From positions 654,079-718,078 of the forward strand of contig JACAXG010000130.1 of NCBI GenBank assembly GCA_018881555.1: 64,000 nucleotides of DNA. The letters run 5' to 3'. Made by a program: the position numbers and the translations under genes. This stretch comes from Amblyornis subalaris (lineage: Eukaryota > Chordata > Aves > Passeriformes > Ptilonorhynchidae). The notes under the pieces are model-generated. The model worked only from the letters and a program-made list of their open reading frames with translations, made no database searches and was not told the origin of the DNA. Every line of letters starts with the position of its first letter. Positions within the stretch are counted from its first letter, which is position 1. Below are positions 1-13,835 of this stretch, piece after piece.

Positions 1-2826
1 CCCACATCCTTGCTGAAGGACAGGTGGGGATCAAGGGACAACATCCATTTAATCATCTCACTGGTGTCAGCCTTGGATTACGGAATGTTCCCTGCATCCC
101 TTCACACTGAGGGTGTTGGGAGCTGCTTTCCAATTTAAAAATATTTGATTCCATTGGATCCTGCCATTGGGAAGGCGGATTTGGGCTAGGAATAAGGGGC
201 AAAAGAAAGAAAAACGCAGGAAAGAAACTACATACGGAAATAGCCTATGGAATGATGTGGAGGGGCTGAGCGTCCATGGCTATCCCAAAAAATCTCCACT
301 CTGATGTTGTTGCGTTTTGGAGAGCCGAGGAAAACATCTCAAATTTTTTGGATAAAACACTTCTCCATAGATAAAAGCCTGGCTCTTTTTATTTTCTTCC
401 TGGGAAAAGCTCGCTTTGTACACTGGAAAATAAGGATGCATTTCCTCTTTCCTCATCTTTATTTATCTCGGCGCTGTTCTAATTGTTCCCGTAAACCCTG
501 ATTCCCGGAGGGCACTGGAACCGAAGGGACTCCTTCCAATTCCAAGCCCGACGGCTGCAACGCTCCATTGTGTCCTTAAATCCCTTTCTTAGCCACCCTT
601 TCGGAAACCCGCCATCCTCTCCCGTGGCTCCAGCTTTGATATTCCTGCTTATTGCTCACGAAAGCAAGAAAAAGAGGAAAAGAGGCTGCTCCTCTCCCTT
701 TTTTTTTTTCCCTTCTCCAAGGCACGAAATGAGCAGCCTCCTTCCCGGCTTTTGTAAATGATCACCGGCTGACATCTCCTATCAAAGCGCTTCCAGGAGT
801 GACATAGCGGAAAAAATAGGAAAGGACCGGGAGAGGAGCGTCCCATTCAAGCGCGGTGCACTCGGCGGGAGCTCTGCTCCCGGGAAAATCCGCCAAAAAC
901 AATGGGAGAAGGAAGGAGCTCCACGCTGCTCATTTGAGCAGCTCCGGGATGATCATTGTGTGCATTCCAAATGGACACTGGGATGGTGGCCGGGGCAGAC
1001 ACGGGCCAGGGAACACCAATTTCCCTCCATCCTTAATGGATTTGCGTGGTCCTTGCGGCCTGCTGAGTGTCCCGATGTTTTCCCGGCGGGATCCGTCTCA
1101 CCGTGGGGTCACGGCAAGGACCCTCCCAGCTTTGCGGAGCGAATTCTTCACAGGCCAGATGCTGCCACCTTTATCCGCTCCTAAGTGGTGCCTCTCCCGG
1201 CCGCATCCAACGGGAATGGGCACGGCAGGGATGCAGGAGCCTGCGGGGGGTCCCTGGGAGCCGTGGCCTCTCGGTTGCTCATTTTAATGGGGATTTATGT
1301 GGGGCAAACCGAGGAATTCCTCCTTTTCCCTTAAGTGAAGAGCAAAAAAATATCAACTCAACAGCCCAGCGGCTAAGGAGAGCTTTTTCCTAACTGTGTC
1401 ATCCATGGATATTTTTATGCAGGATTTTAGGCTAATTACGGCGTGAAAGACCGGCTATCCATTCCCAAAGCCTTTCTGCGTCTTTCCCTAAATACATTAA
1501 TTCCCTTTATCTCGACTTCAGGGCAACATTTAGGCAGAATTTTTAATCGATCACTTTTTAGATTTTATTTTCGAGCTAAATATTTGGCAGCACTTTAAAT
1601 ATGCACCCCGAAACGTGTCCCTGCTTCTCAGGGCCCCTTTCCAAAGTCTTCCCCCAGCCTTTCCCAAAGATGCTCTTTAAAAAAAATAACAAAAACCAAA
1701 TCAAATCAACGCTTTTTTAACCCTCTGCCTGGAATGAATTCCACGAAAAGGGTAAAACAGCAGGAGAGCCTCACCTTTTCGACACTGCCAGGTACTATTA
1801 CTGCAAAGTCGAGTGGAAAATAATCAGATTCAGTAGGAATTGTTTTTAACTCCCCACCGGGCACGGAGAACGTGACACATCGCGGCTGTTTGCAGGCATT
1901 TAGAGCCATTTAGGTGCCTTTTTTATGGGAAGCAAACTCCTCGCTCTGGTTCTGGGTGGAGGCAGGAATGAGGTCAGAGGGTCCTCACAGCAAAATCTCC
2001 GATTTTTGAGTAACAACAACAAAAAAAATAGTTCTGCCCTCCCCACCTTCCTGTTTCCTTCTGATTCCCGAAACTGGCTGGTTTTTTCCTAAAACTTCTG
2101 ATTCCTGGCTCTCCCCCCCCTTCTTCCTTTCCATTTATGTCCTCATCTGAACCAGAGGGATCATTCCCATCGCAGGTACAATACGGAAATAAACGAGGGA
2201 GGAATTCAAGGGATTTCAAGAGCCGAGCGCTCGGAAATCTCCGAGATCCACCTCATTAGGTTAATGGAGCGGTTATGGTTTCTGCGAAGTGAAGGAAAGA
2301 TGGAAAAATCATGGAAAAACACCCACTGAATGGCTGCCTTTTCTTTGTGGTATTTACATGAGTTTAGGGATTGACAGTGGAATTAAGGAGGGAGGGGAAA
2401 AATGGGAGAAAAAATCAGGCAGCACACGGAAAAGCCAAGAACTTGGACCCACCCTTGTCTTTTGCCATATAAAGAGTTGTTAAATACATTTATCTCAAGT
2501 TCGGGGCAACATTTAGGGAGAAATCCTTTTATTTTGCCGTTTTCCTGCTTTTTTTAGTAAATGTTTGGCAGAACTTTGGATATTCACCCTCCAATGTGGC
2601 TGCACGTTGATTTTCTGCTCCCCTTGTACTGATAAGAGACCCGAAATCAGAGCTGGGTTGGGTTTGCAAAGCCATGAAAAGGTTTAGGGAATTTTTTTGC
2701 TTTAAAATGGACACTGTTAAAGTTATCCCAACCTAAGTGGAAAAAAAAAAGCCCTGCTTTGGGAAGCAGGACATCAGGCCATTGGATGTTTGGAGCCTTG
2801 ATACATTTATCTTAAAAGATAATGAC

Positions 2827-2880
2827 AGAATATTCCAAGTTGGAAGGGGCCCGCAAGGATCATCAAGCCCAACTCTCGGA
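2827..2880 (-). mobile_element. CR1 LINE 3' fragment (old)
   Basis: The pattern 'ttggaaggggcccgcaagg' followed by 'atcatcaagcccaactc' matches the CR1 class read backwards as 'ggacccgcaggatcatcgag'. It is short and diverged. Confidence 0.5.
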
Positions 2881-5800
2881 TGGGGGTGGAATCCACAACT
2901 TTGGCATTTTTAGCTCCCGTCTCAGGGTTATGATGGCCAAACAAAGAGGAAAAACGGAGCTGCCCTGCCCTTCCCGAGCCATTTTTTACATCCCCAGATA
3001 TTCCCATTCTCCTTTTCCCGAGGCACACGGCGCTTTCGCCGTCGCGCGTCCCGCGTTCCCGCTCCGCCGTTTCCTCCGGATCCTCCCTTCGGCGGGAACA
3101 TTTTCCATGTCTGTCACGGGCCTCGTCTCCCGGAGATTGCCTGGAGGCTGAACTTTGGTGTAATAGATTTTGACACCCCATATGGCCCTGGCGGGTCTCT
3201 GCGGCACGAGCCGAAATCCCGCTCGCGCTCTTGGCAGCGGCGATATCCGGGAGCAGCCTGCCTTTCCCTCTTCCCCGGCAATATCCGCGTTCGGGATGAT
3301 TAACGTGACGATCAGGCGCCGGAGCAAACGCCCTAATAGGTCTTTCCAGCCCTGATTCCCGTGTTTTATTAAGAGGAGCTCTTTGTCGCCGCGGCGCTGA
3401 TTTGTCGGGAGCTGTCACCGCCGAGGGGAGGCGGGAGAGGTGGCACTAACGGTGTCATCCAAATCCATCTTTTTTCTTGGCACCTCTGCCCCTGCGAGGC
3501 GCGGGGACCATCTGGAGAGCGGGCACGTTGCCACGCCGGCAGATGGGCAGGGCCGTACCGAGCTGGGAGCCCGTGCGTGATTGTCAAACGCGGTGTCAGG
3601 CCGAGGATTTCCAGCAGGAATATCCGAACGGCTTCCCAAAACGAGCTCCCGGTTCGGTGGGTAGAGAGGTGGGCCCTTTAGCTCCCCAAAAAAACCGGCC
3701 AAAATTCCATCCCCTGGGCTGAGAGGTGCTGGAGCGGGAAGGGGGAGGGAGGCCAGGGATTCTTCCCGGCTGTGCCGGTGGTTTGGCAGCACTGTGGGAT
3801 CCCTCCTGGAGGGACACTGGAGCAGGGAGGGATCCTCTTGGAGCCACACGTCCCGAGGTTTTAAAGCCCAACAATTTCACACACAATTGGTGGAAATGTT
3901 CGGAATTATAACGTGAGTCTATATCTATAAAAAATAGTCTCATTATAATTCATCATTATCACAACTTCTCTCCGTACCAACGGGAGCGTTTGCCTCCAGG
4001 CCTCGTTCCTGCAGCTGTGACACAAACACAGACAAGGCACAATTTGCTGCCATGGAATATTTTTATAGCAGGTCATCCATTGCTCCAGGATCTGTGAGAC
4101 GTGGGAAGCTGCTTTCCTCCTCGCATCTAATTTATTCCTTTGGAATTCTGACCAAGCCAAGCGCTCTCCACCTGGGGACAGCGGGAGTGTCACTGGAAGT
4201 GGCTTTTCTGTGGATTGCAGGCACTGGGGGTCATTTTTTCCTTCTCCTCACACCAGGCCCCTTTGATTTAACCGAATTTGGTGGATTTAGGTCCAAGACA
4301 TGTTGGGGACAATGGGGACAAGAAAGTCCCCATTGCCCATCCAGTTTGGAATTATGGCTCCCTGGTAGAGCAGGGAAAATGGTGAGGATGCTCCCGGTGC
4401 TGCACTCATCCAAGGGGATCCATTAGCATGGGCTCCCTGCCATCCGAAATTGCCTGGATTTATCCCGGATCCAAGCTGGAGCTGAGGGGGCTCAGCCTAT
4501 GCCAGGCCTGGCCTAACGAGCCTGGGCGCTGCTCGCTCCATGTGGAGCCGATCCCAGTCTGCAGGGCAGGATGCAATTCCCAGGAATCACATCCCAGTGG
4601 AAATTTACTGGAATAGCATTTTTAATATGCAACTGGGGTGCTCAAGAGTTTAGATACTCATTAAATAGGAACTGCAGCAGGAAAATGAAGTCACTCCATT
4701 CCTCCAGACCCGGACCTCCGGGAGCCCTCCTGGGATACGGATCTGGGCGCGTGGGGAGGAGCAGCATCTCCAGCAGAGCTGTGATCTGGTGACCTGGGCC
4801 ATTCCATGAGCTGGAAGCAGCATCAGGGGAACTCTAAAACTGTGGAGATTCATTGGAAACCTGTTAATTGGGGGGGGGGGGGGGTCTCCTTCCCGGGTCT
4901 CTCTCTCTGTACAGATTTTTCAGGGAAAATGTAGTCTATGGATATCTTTCTCCTGGTTCTCAGCCCAAACTTGAGGATCTGCAGGAGGAATATGATGAGT
5001 ACCATGTTTGGGAGCAGATCTTTCCTTCAGTCAGTCCCTGCTGGGATGAATATCATCCTTTGGGACGGCTGGTTGGAATGTCCCAGGCTGCTTCAGCACA
5101 GACATCCCATGATCCTCGTGGTCCCAATCCCCAAAAATACAGGGGATCGTCTTCATCTTCCAAGGTGATGTCTCTCGAGGCGGGAACAAAAAGAGGAAGG
5201 GAATTCCTTCCCGAGGAAGGTTAAATATGGCTGGAAAACCTGTGGTGATGACATTAAAGAATAATAAGAGCTGGTACCGTGTGTATGGAAACTGGGGATG
5301 CTCCCAAGTTCAGGAGCTCCAGCTGGACACCTGGACATGGAGATTCCATCCACACCAGCCTGCAAGACCCGGCTGTTCCCGGGGGAATTCCCAAGCCCTC
5401 AGCCTGGGATGCTCCGTTGCCACCAACACGGGCAAGGGTGGAACCGCAAGGTTTTGTTGAGCTGCCAAGACCAAATCCACTGCTTGGGGTGGGAAATAGT
5501 TGAGTTCTTCCCTGTTTTTCCAAGGATCATGCGTGTTCTAGGCTTGAACCTCTCGTTTTTCCCTCTCCATTCCTTGGATCTCCTCGATGTGGAAGCAAAA
5601 GGTGGCACTGAAAGGATTGGTGGGATCCAACCGCGGCATTCCCACAGGGCACGGGATGAGATGTTTTCCCAAGCGGGAGATTTCTGCAGCTGGGAAAGGC
5701 AGAGCCAATCCCTGAAAGCTTCAGGATACGACCAGATGGGAATTTAAGGAGCTTCCAAACAGGAAGAAAGCAGAGGCTGTGTTAAATGGGTTTTGTTAAC

Positions 5801-7032
5801 ACCACAAAGCTGCCCAGGCAGGAATGATTTGAAACTCCTACAGATTTCCCAGTGGGAATGGAAAAAGTCTGATTATTCAGGAAAGGAGAGGACCAAAAGC
5901 AGAGCAATTTCCGGAAACAAATCTGCCACGCAGCACTTCCATGTGTTCAAGGCTCCTTTTCCACACTGAAAATCACATCCATCCGTATTTATCCCTCAGA
6001 CCCGTGGAAAGGGTGGGATTAGAGCACAGAGAACACTTTTGTCCGCTAAATAATTCCCTTTGGAAAAGCAAATAAGGGACAAAAATCAGTGTAAGGAGCT
6101 GAAAAGGGTTTTGGGGTGAAACAAAGAGGTTAAAACCACGACTGGGCCTTCCAAATGAAAGCTCCTCCATCCTGTTTGATTTTAATTTCAGATCTCCATT
6201 AGAGGTTAATCCAAGGTAATTGGAAAAAGAGCTGGAATCAAACAGCAGCTGCCCACACATCTCCAGACTTCAGTGGAGCAGCCCCTCGGCCTGGAGATGG
6301 GTTTTGACCACAAGCTGGGCAGATTTGTTCCTGCTTTATTGGGAATAATTCTCCCGGAGCCCTTGGCCACAAGCAGAGAGTTTAATTATAATAAAAACCC
6401 CCTCCTTGAATGTCCCTAGCCCGAGTGCATTTGGAATTAGGGAAGCCAGGGAAGCGGCTCCCCATGAATCAGAGGGAGAAGCTGCTGCCCCCCTCCCCCC
6501 CACCCCTCATTTTCCCAATCCAAGCATCAGCTCGTGGGGTTTTGCACTTTTGGGAAGTGCCCCTGCTTGTGTGGGATGGAATATCCCCATTCCACGATTC
6601 CTAAATCCGTGATTTTAGACACAACAACAAACAGCCNGGAGGAGGAAAAAGAGCCGGATAAACCCATCCAAAGTCATTTATTAACAGAGGTCCCTCGTCT
6701 GGAATTTCTTTAAACTCTGTGTGGCTTTTTCTGCTGCCAAATCCACTTTGTGATGTTGAAAATTAATTTTAATTTTTTTTTCCCTTATCAAGACAGTTAT
6801 TTTCCACTTGGCAAATCCTGAGGTTTATTCCTTATCCCTAATGGAGCCTGAAATGATTCGGGGGGGTTCCCCCCCTGTTTATTTATCTCGTGTGTTCATC
6901 ATGGCTGAAAAATCAGCTCATTCCTTGGATCTGGGTGATTTTGGGGAATATTAACACGGAGCTGACTGGCAGCTTGGACTGCCCAAGCCCCAGGGCTCTT
7001 CCCTGCTGCCGCCTTCNATCTCCATGGGAAAG

Positions 7033-7084
7033 AAATCATGGAATCATGGAATGGTTGGGGTTGGACCTCAAGGATCATCCAACA
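7033..7084 (-). mobile_element. CR1 LINE 3' end fragment
   Basis: Repeated 'aatcatgg' (the CR1 3' octamer) followed by 'aatggttggggttgg' and 'caaggatcatcc'. Only the last 50 or so bases of the element are present. Confidence 0.75.
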
Positions 7085-7338
7085 GGCAGATGTTTGCTAA
7101 GGTGCGGCCGAAGTGTTCCTGCGCAGCNTCCGGATCCTTGGAATGATGCTGGTGAAGGTCCCACCAGTGCACANGGGATAATTTGTCCTTGGGATTTGGG
7201 AAAATGCTCCCTTTGCTCTCCTAAATCTACGGCTCCATCCGTTATCCCTATAAAAGCCTGGAGTTTTGGAGAATCTCCTCCAAATCCTTCATGCCGAGAC
7301 AGCCGGGGAGGGGATGGGGAGAGCAAAGCCAAGGGCTG

Positions 7339-7389
7339 GGATGGATGGGTGGATGGATGGATGGATGGATGGATGGATGGATGGATGGA
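7339..7389. repeat. GGAT/ATGG tetranucleotide microsatellite
   Basis: About 50 bases of nearly perfect GGAT units with one ATGGGTGG interruption. Confidence 0.97.
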
Positions 7390-9234
7390 GAGCACAGAGA
7401 GGGCTTTTCCCTACAGCCCAGGGATTATGAGGGGTCTCCAAGGAGGACACAGTGTCCCATCCATGGGGAAGCTCTGGATTCGCCTGGATCCCTGCGATGC
7501 TGCCGGATCATCCCTGCTCCTGCACTGCAAGGGATGCTCTGACCCTCCCTGCAGAGATTTCCTGGCATAGGGCTCATTTCCCNGGGAGGGAAAAGTGTAA
7601 TTAATCCATGGTGAGCATGCAGATCCGTTTATTCCTTTCAGGAATGAGTCATGGAGNGGGAATGGCTGTTACCCCATGCAGAGCCCTCGCTCCTCATCAT
7701 CCCACNGCCATCCAGGGTCCTTGTCCTTAAAGCAAAGCCCCCAAAAAGCCGGACTCACTTCTCATGAATTCCCTTTGATGCAAACACATCCCTCAGCGAG
7801 CGCATTCCCGCTCTTTTAGCCCGAGCTTCGTGGATTTTTATTCCCTTTTCTCCTCAGAAAATCCTTTGGAGTTGACATTTTTCCCTGCTTGTAAAGTGTC
7901 CCATTATAGTGCTCCGGGCGGGAGGAGATTAATGTCAGGTCCCATTTATGCATCCCCATGGATCAGAAGAGCTTTCGGGGGGGTTGGGATTAAAAGTTTG
8001 CTATTGCAAAAAAAATCCCCCATTGTCGCTGCCCGAGTTGTGGCTTTTAGGGAAATTCCCTTTGCCATAAAAACTGATTTATTCTGGTTGGCCCCGCCGC
8101 NAGGCAGCTGATGCGGGTGATCCCCGCCAGAGTCCTTAAACGATTCCCAACGTTGACGGAGGACTTTCTATTGTGGTTATAAAAGCAGAAGTTTCGGGAT
8201 TTGCTGGAAAAGCCTCTTTCCCGAGGCTGGGAGGGAGCTCTCCAGCGGGACCCATGTGCAAGCAATAAGGAGAGGAAGGCTCTTGGAAAACGCAGCTCGG
8301 AGGATTTACTTTGGCCTCGTTTGGGGTTGCCTGGGAAGGGCGGGAAGCTCTTGGGAAGCACGGGGTATGCGGCTCCGGCTCTGCTCCGGCTGGGAATGGG
8401 AAGGTTTGTGGGGCAGTACCGGGACACGCTGGCTCCTTCCCACCGCTCTGGATGCTGCTGGAGGAGAACATCCAGCTCCTCGTTTCCCAGCATTCCGATG
8501 GAATGGGAATGTGGCTGTGCAGTGGGACATTTCTCCTTCTCTCGGGAAAACCCTGCTCGCTCCCGACTCCCACTCCGGGTCTGCCTCGGGACCAACGCTG
8601 GGATCATCCCAGCTGGACAACTGCTGCCAGCACTTCCTGTTTTCCCACCAAACCTCTTCTGATTTGCTTCCCACAGCCAGCATCGATTTCTGTGGGAATT
8701 CAAGCCTGGTGTGCCGCATGGATGATCCCAGATAACTCCAACAGCTGGATCAAAGAAATCCAAGCAGGAAAGAGGGACCCAAATCCAAGGAATGATCTGA
8801 AAATCCTGGTGTTGGGTCTGACCAACCTCAGCTGGACGAGTTTTTATTTTCTCACCTCCTTCAGGATGCTGTGGAGAGCTTGGAGCAGGCAGGAATGCCT
8901 GAAGCAGGAAAATGTGGCATCAGGAGAATCCCAGGGTCCTGCTGGGAGCAACAGGAATNAAGAGACCTCAGGAAGGAAACCTGGCTTGGTTAAAGCCTTG
9001 ATTAAAATAAAAAGGAGGGAACTCCTCGGTGTCCTGAAATGTTTTATTCTCTCTCTCTCTCAGTCCTGGATTTCCATCTCTGAGGTTAAAGAGCATTTTT
9101 TGGCCCCATTTTTTTTTCTGATTACGAAGTGCCTTTTCTTCCCTGTGGTTTTTGGCTGGCAACTGGAGGATTGGGGCCGCAAAATCCCATGGATTGAGGA
9201 TTTGCAGGTGGGTTTGCAAAGGATGCTCCAGACA

Positions 9235-9274
9235 GAGGAGGAGGAGGAGGAGGAGGAGGAGGAGGAGGAGGAGG
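9235..9274. repeat. GAG trinucleotide microsatellite
   Basis: About 13 perfect GAG units. It produces a poly-Glu or poly-Leu stretch in chance open frames but no gene is supported here. Confidence 0.97.
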
Positions 9275-11107
9275 GACCTCACAGAGAGGTCAGGGCAGTG
9301 AGGGGTTCTCCTGCCTCCCCCAACACAATTCCCAGACCACTCCCCAGGGCCCTCTGGGGCTGCATTCCCCCTCTGGAGGCATCCACCTGGGAATGGCAGC
9401 ATGGGGCATGAGGGGGATCCAGGCAGTCCCAAGGGCTCTCGCAGGCAGCACCACAAACCCGGCCCTTGCTGGGGCCCTGCCTTTGNTTGTGTCTCCTGAG
9501 GATTCCCTGTCCTCGCATGAAAGGGAAGCAGAGGGATTTGGGAACTCATCCTTACGTCGGGAGCCACTCCATAACCAGCAGAGATCCGAGAAATCAGCCC
9601 CACTCTGGTCACAGAACGTCTCTGTTGGATTTTCCTCCTTTTTTTTAAATTGCAAATCTCTCCAGTCCCAAACCTTCAAATAATTCCGTGTCTCCTTCCG
9701 TCTTTTTGCGTATTTAACCGGAGTCATTCCGATATTTGGAGGTGGAAAGTGGGATTTCAGCATCCCTTGGTGCTGGGGACGATGGGGCCATGCGGGAAGG
9801 GGCAGNGCTGATACCCCACAATCACCCAGCTATCGATATCCCTGTAAACATCAAATAAAAACCAGGGAAAAACCCACGTTTCTAACTCCACCAGCAGCCC
9901 TCTTCCCAAAAATACGGCCAATTCCTTGATTACAGCCTCCCTACAATTCCTCCGGGTGAATTCCTGGNGGTGTTTGAATTCCATGTAACAACATTTGAGA
10001 AAAGGCTCCGATTGAAAAATTGGGAGGGGGCAGGGGAAAAAAAAAAGGAAACTGCAAGAAATCATCGACACAAATTGTTCTCCNGAGCTATTTTCCAAAT
10101 GGCTTGGGCTGCTGCTCGGGATGTGATTTCCTTGGCTGACATTAGGAACACTCAGAGCTCACTTGAAAGCCCGGGAGAAGAATTGCAGTTGTTAAGAGCC
10201 GTCTCCGAGAAGATATTTCAGATTATCCCAAATTACTCCGGTGAAAGGGAAATCTGAGGATATTGCCTTTAATGCCGGAGCCGCGGGAAGAGCCCGTTTC
10301 CATTTTCTACCCCCCNCACCCCCNCGAGTGGAAATATGAGAAAAATACAAATTGAGGCCCCACGTTTATTAAAAATCGCTTCCCTCCGCCTCTCCCTCGG
10401 TTCCTTGATTCCCTTTTCCCGGTCACCGAAGGGACTGGAGAAAAGGAGGCTCATGGGGGTCTTATCCCTGTTTCCTGGTGCCTCCAGGTAGGGTGGTCCC
10501 CAAAAACATGAGGTGAACGTTAATTAAGCNCAGTATTAATGCCCATCATGGAAAATTCCCCCCTCGTCTCCTTATCCCGCTGGAAAAAAAATGTCAGGGG
10601 CATTTAGGATGGAAGGATCTGAAGGAATGGGACGTTCTAATTTGAAGGAGGAACAATCCCGAGGCCAGGGGGGAAAAAAGAAAAAGGAAAAGTCAGGAGC
10701 GTTAGGCACGTAACAGCTCATTATGGAAGCGTTGCAGAGTCATTATTTTAAATAAGTGCATCTCATTCCAGGGGCTGGGATGGCAAGCGGGATGGATTCC
10801 GTGTCAAAGAGATTTGCGGGATTATTTATTCACGCCTCGTAAAGGGATCATTATTTCTGACGGACAGCTGCTGTCAAAAGATTTATGGAGGGGAGCGCGT
10901 GTTTTCCCATAATAATCGTTAATCAATAAACATCGGGAAGCGCTGCTCAGAATTCCGTGTTACCAGGATACACGGATACCTCTAATTGGGAACAGGTTTC
11001 CATTTGGGAAACAGGCTCGTTTTCCCATTCCCTCTAATTGCACGCAGGCTGAGGCGGCAGGTGATGATCGCCCGCTGTGGCTTTATCCCAAAAAACCTGA
11101 CATNGTG

Positions 11108-11184
11108 GGGGCAACCCCTGGAAGTGTCCAAGGCCGGGTTGCATGGGCCTTGGAGCAACCTGGGATAGTGGAAGGTGTCCCATG
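11108..11184 (+). mobile_element. CR1 LINE fragment, 3' region
   Basis: Reads 'cccctggaagtgtccaagg' then 'gagcaacctgggatagtgg', the CR1 segment shortly before the 3' end, in sense orientation. The terminal octamer part is missing. Confidence 0.75.
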
Positions 11185-12840
11185 GATTTGTTCCTGTAGG
11201 TGTTTTTTTTTTGTTATTCCCAGATTCAGGCTTGGAAGGCCCCAGGTGAAGCTTCCAAGTGGAAGTGGCCGCAGGGATTTGGAGCCCACCCTTTCTCCTG
11301 TGCCAAATTCCTTCTCCTTCCCGAGGGCTGGCCAAGGACACGTGGACAGGGGAGCACCAGCCCCATTTTCCTTGGGCATCCGGGAATTATTCCACGGCTC
11401 AGCACTCCTCTTGCTTTTCCTCAGCGCATCCCTGGCTCCATCCCTGCTCACCTGGGGAATTACCAGGAGAACCCTTCCCTCAAAACCTCATTTTTCACCC
11501 ATAAATCAGCCTCAAATAATCCATTTTATTCAATTTTTTAGGACCACGAATGGCACCAGCTGGAGCNGATGGATTTGGGACGCTCCATGTCCATGTGCTC
11601 CAGCTTTGGAGCTGGGAGGAAAAAGCAGGGACTCCGAGTTAAGCAGGCAGTGCATCCCAAAATCCATGGTGGGGAAAATGCCCTCAAAAACATTCCCAAA
11701 CATAAATTCACTGCAGCAAAATTCCTTCCGAAAAAGAGCAATCTTTCCCGAGGTAACCCTTCCCTGGCTGCTCCCACCCTATCCGGGAGGGAGATGTGGG
11801 AGGGAAGGTGATTTCACTGAGGTTTGGAGTTGGAATGTTAAACATTCCGGGATAATTTCACTTTCAATAAATTCACACCCCGAANTGGAGCCTTTTCGAG
11901 CAACAACTTATCTTTCACGCGCGTTTTTAACGTTCCAGGGTGAAATCCGCAGGAATTGTGCCGGCAGGAAAAGCAGGCAGAGGAGCCACCAAAGTCCCAT
12001 CTATTTGAAAGGGACGCAGAACTCTGATCATGAAAGTCTCCTTTGGAAGGAATATGTAAAAAAAAAAAAAAAAAAAATCCCAAAATTCGGTTCAAATTAG
12101 CTGCCTGGAATATTTGATGCCCTGACAAGGGATGGCTCAAAGGCAGGGAGAGAATGGGCCTGGAATGCTCATTAAAATCGCAATAAATCCAGGCTTTAAG
12201 GAAAAGAGGTTCTTTTCTCCCCGGCACGATGGGAGAGCGTGGAAATTCCAACTCTTTTCACATCCTCCCCTTGCTCCCGCTTCAAATCCCTTTCCCGGTG
12301 CTTTAAAGAGGCGCTCGGGCTGGGTTAACTCTCGCCGAGCTCGGGAATACGGGGAATTTTTTTTCCAGCAGGTTTTAGCGTTGGGCATAAATTCCTGGGA
12401 GGGTGGGAATGTGCTGCCTCCATCCCTGATTTTGGGGGTCCCAGGATTTTGGTGCTGTCCTGGTGCTTCCNGAGCATCCTCAGGTGCGGCGGGGACGATT
12501 CCGCGGCCGCATCCAGCGTCATCCCGCNCGCGCGGCGATTAAATCCTGGCTCCGAGCCCAAAATTTAAATACCGGGATTAAAGGAAGCGCGTTCGTCCTG
12601 CTGGGAACATCCGCGTTTTCTGAATGAGCGCGCTCTGCTCTCGGGCTAATTAGGAGCGGGTTGATTGCAGCATCTGTCACCTGGAATTCCGGGATTTATC
12701 CCCGCGGGCTCCTCGCGGGAAGGTGCGGGATGCGGGAAAACGGCTGAGCCGCGGGGAAATCCCCTCTGGAAAAAAAAAATCCAGGCAATTAGAGGCGTTG
12801 TGGCGGCCTAATTGCCTTGTTTGCCGATAATTTTGGAGGG

Positions 12841-12854
12841 ATAACCATGGCAAC
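12841..12854. promoter_or_regulatory. RFX X-box motif
   Basis: ATAACCATGGCAAC is close to the palindromic RFX consensus (GTTGCCATGGTTAT on the other strand). It lies in a GC-rich, CpG-containing stretch. Confidence 0.45.
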
Positions 12855-13805
12855 GGCGGGATCACTCGCTGGAGTGGGCTTCCTTTTCCCCTTGGATGCG
12901 GGCGATTCCATCCTTTCTCCTGGAGGAATATCCTGGTTTAAAGCACTGCAACATCCAGCGGCGCTGGACCCTCTGCCAGCCTCTTCCCAGTCAGGGAAGC
13001 ATGGGAAGCTTCTTCCTCGGGCTTGGAATTGCCCCACCAAGAGCTTCCAGAAGATATGGGGATAAAAGGGCAGGATATTATTTGCAGGGAAAACTTGAGA
13101 TAATAATAGAATGGAATTATGGCATCATTTATCCCAATTTTGGGGTTTCCAGGCAGAGGAAGTGGAAAAAAGAGGGATTTAATCTCTTGCCAAAGGGTGA
13201 CAATCCAAAGGGGTTTGGTGGGAGTCCCTAAACCTACCCTAGGAAAGTGCTGATCCTATTTTTAGGTGCTCATTTCCCTGTGCTCCATGATCCATGTGCC
13301 CCACGATCCCTGTGACCCCTCTGGATCTGGTTCCTGCCCCATTCCCCGTCTCCACCTGGATTTAGTTCCCGACACTTACAGGCAGCCCATCCCTAATATT
13401 TTTTATACGGTTCCCTGCCTGTTTTTATGTTCCTGCTTCCCATTCCTGGCTGCNGGATTGGGATGTGAGGGCCGGGCCTGGTGCGGTGTGGATTTCACCT
13501 GCNCTACAAATACCTGGGGGGTTTCCTCCTCTTCCCACACGGGAATATTCCACCATCCTGAGGGTGTCAAGCACGAGGAATTACCTCCATGTGCACGGAG
13601 CATCGTTATCCCGACTCCTGGTTTTCCCCACGATNCTCGAGGAGCACTCGAAGGCATCTCACGAAAATAAATCGACTTCAGTTTTTCCCTCTTTTATCCC
13701 AACCCGGAACCTTTCCAACGAAGCCAAAGGTTTCAAAATGCCNATATTGATTTTGGTGCTGGCTGATGGCAGGGCCTGGCCAGGGTTTGGGAAACAGGAC
13801 GTGCC

Positions 13806-13835
13806 TTTAATTTCATTTAATTTCATTTAATTTGA
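13806..13835. repeat. 10-bp tandem repeat, three copies
   Basis: The unit is tttaatttca, with a single change in the third copy. Confidence 0.9.

Noticed and set aside
8311..9411. 366-codon open frame on the plus strand
   Set aside because: It is the longest open frame, but it contains the GAG microsatellite (poly-Glu), has no recognisable domain or splice signals, and lies in GC-rich stop-poor DNA where long chance frames are common.
11105..12100. 331-codon open frame on the plus strand
   Set aside because: Its start is a CR1 fragment and the end runs into an 18-20 base A tract (poly-Lys). There is no domain resemblance.
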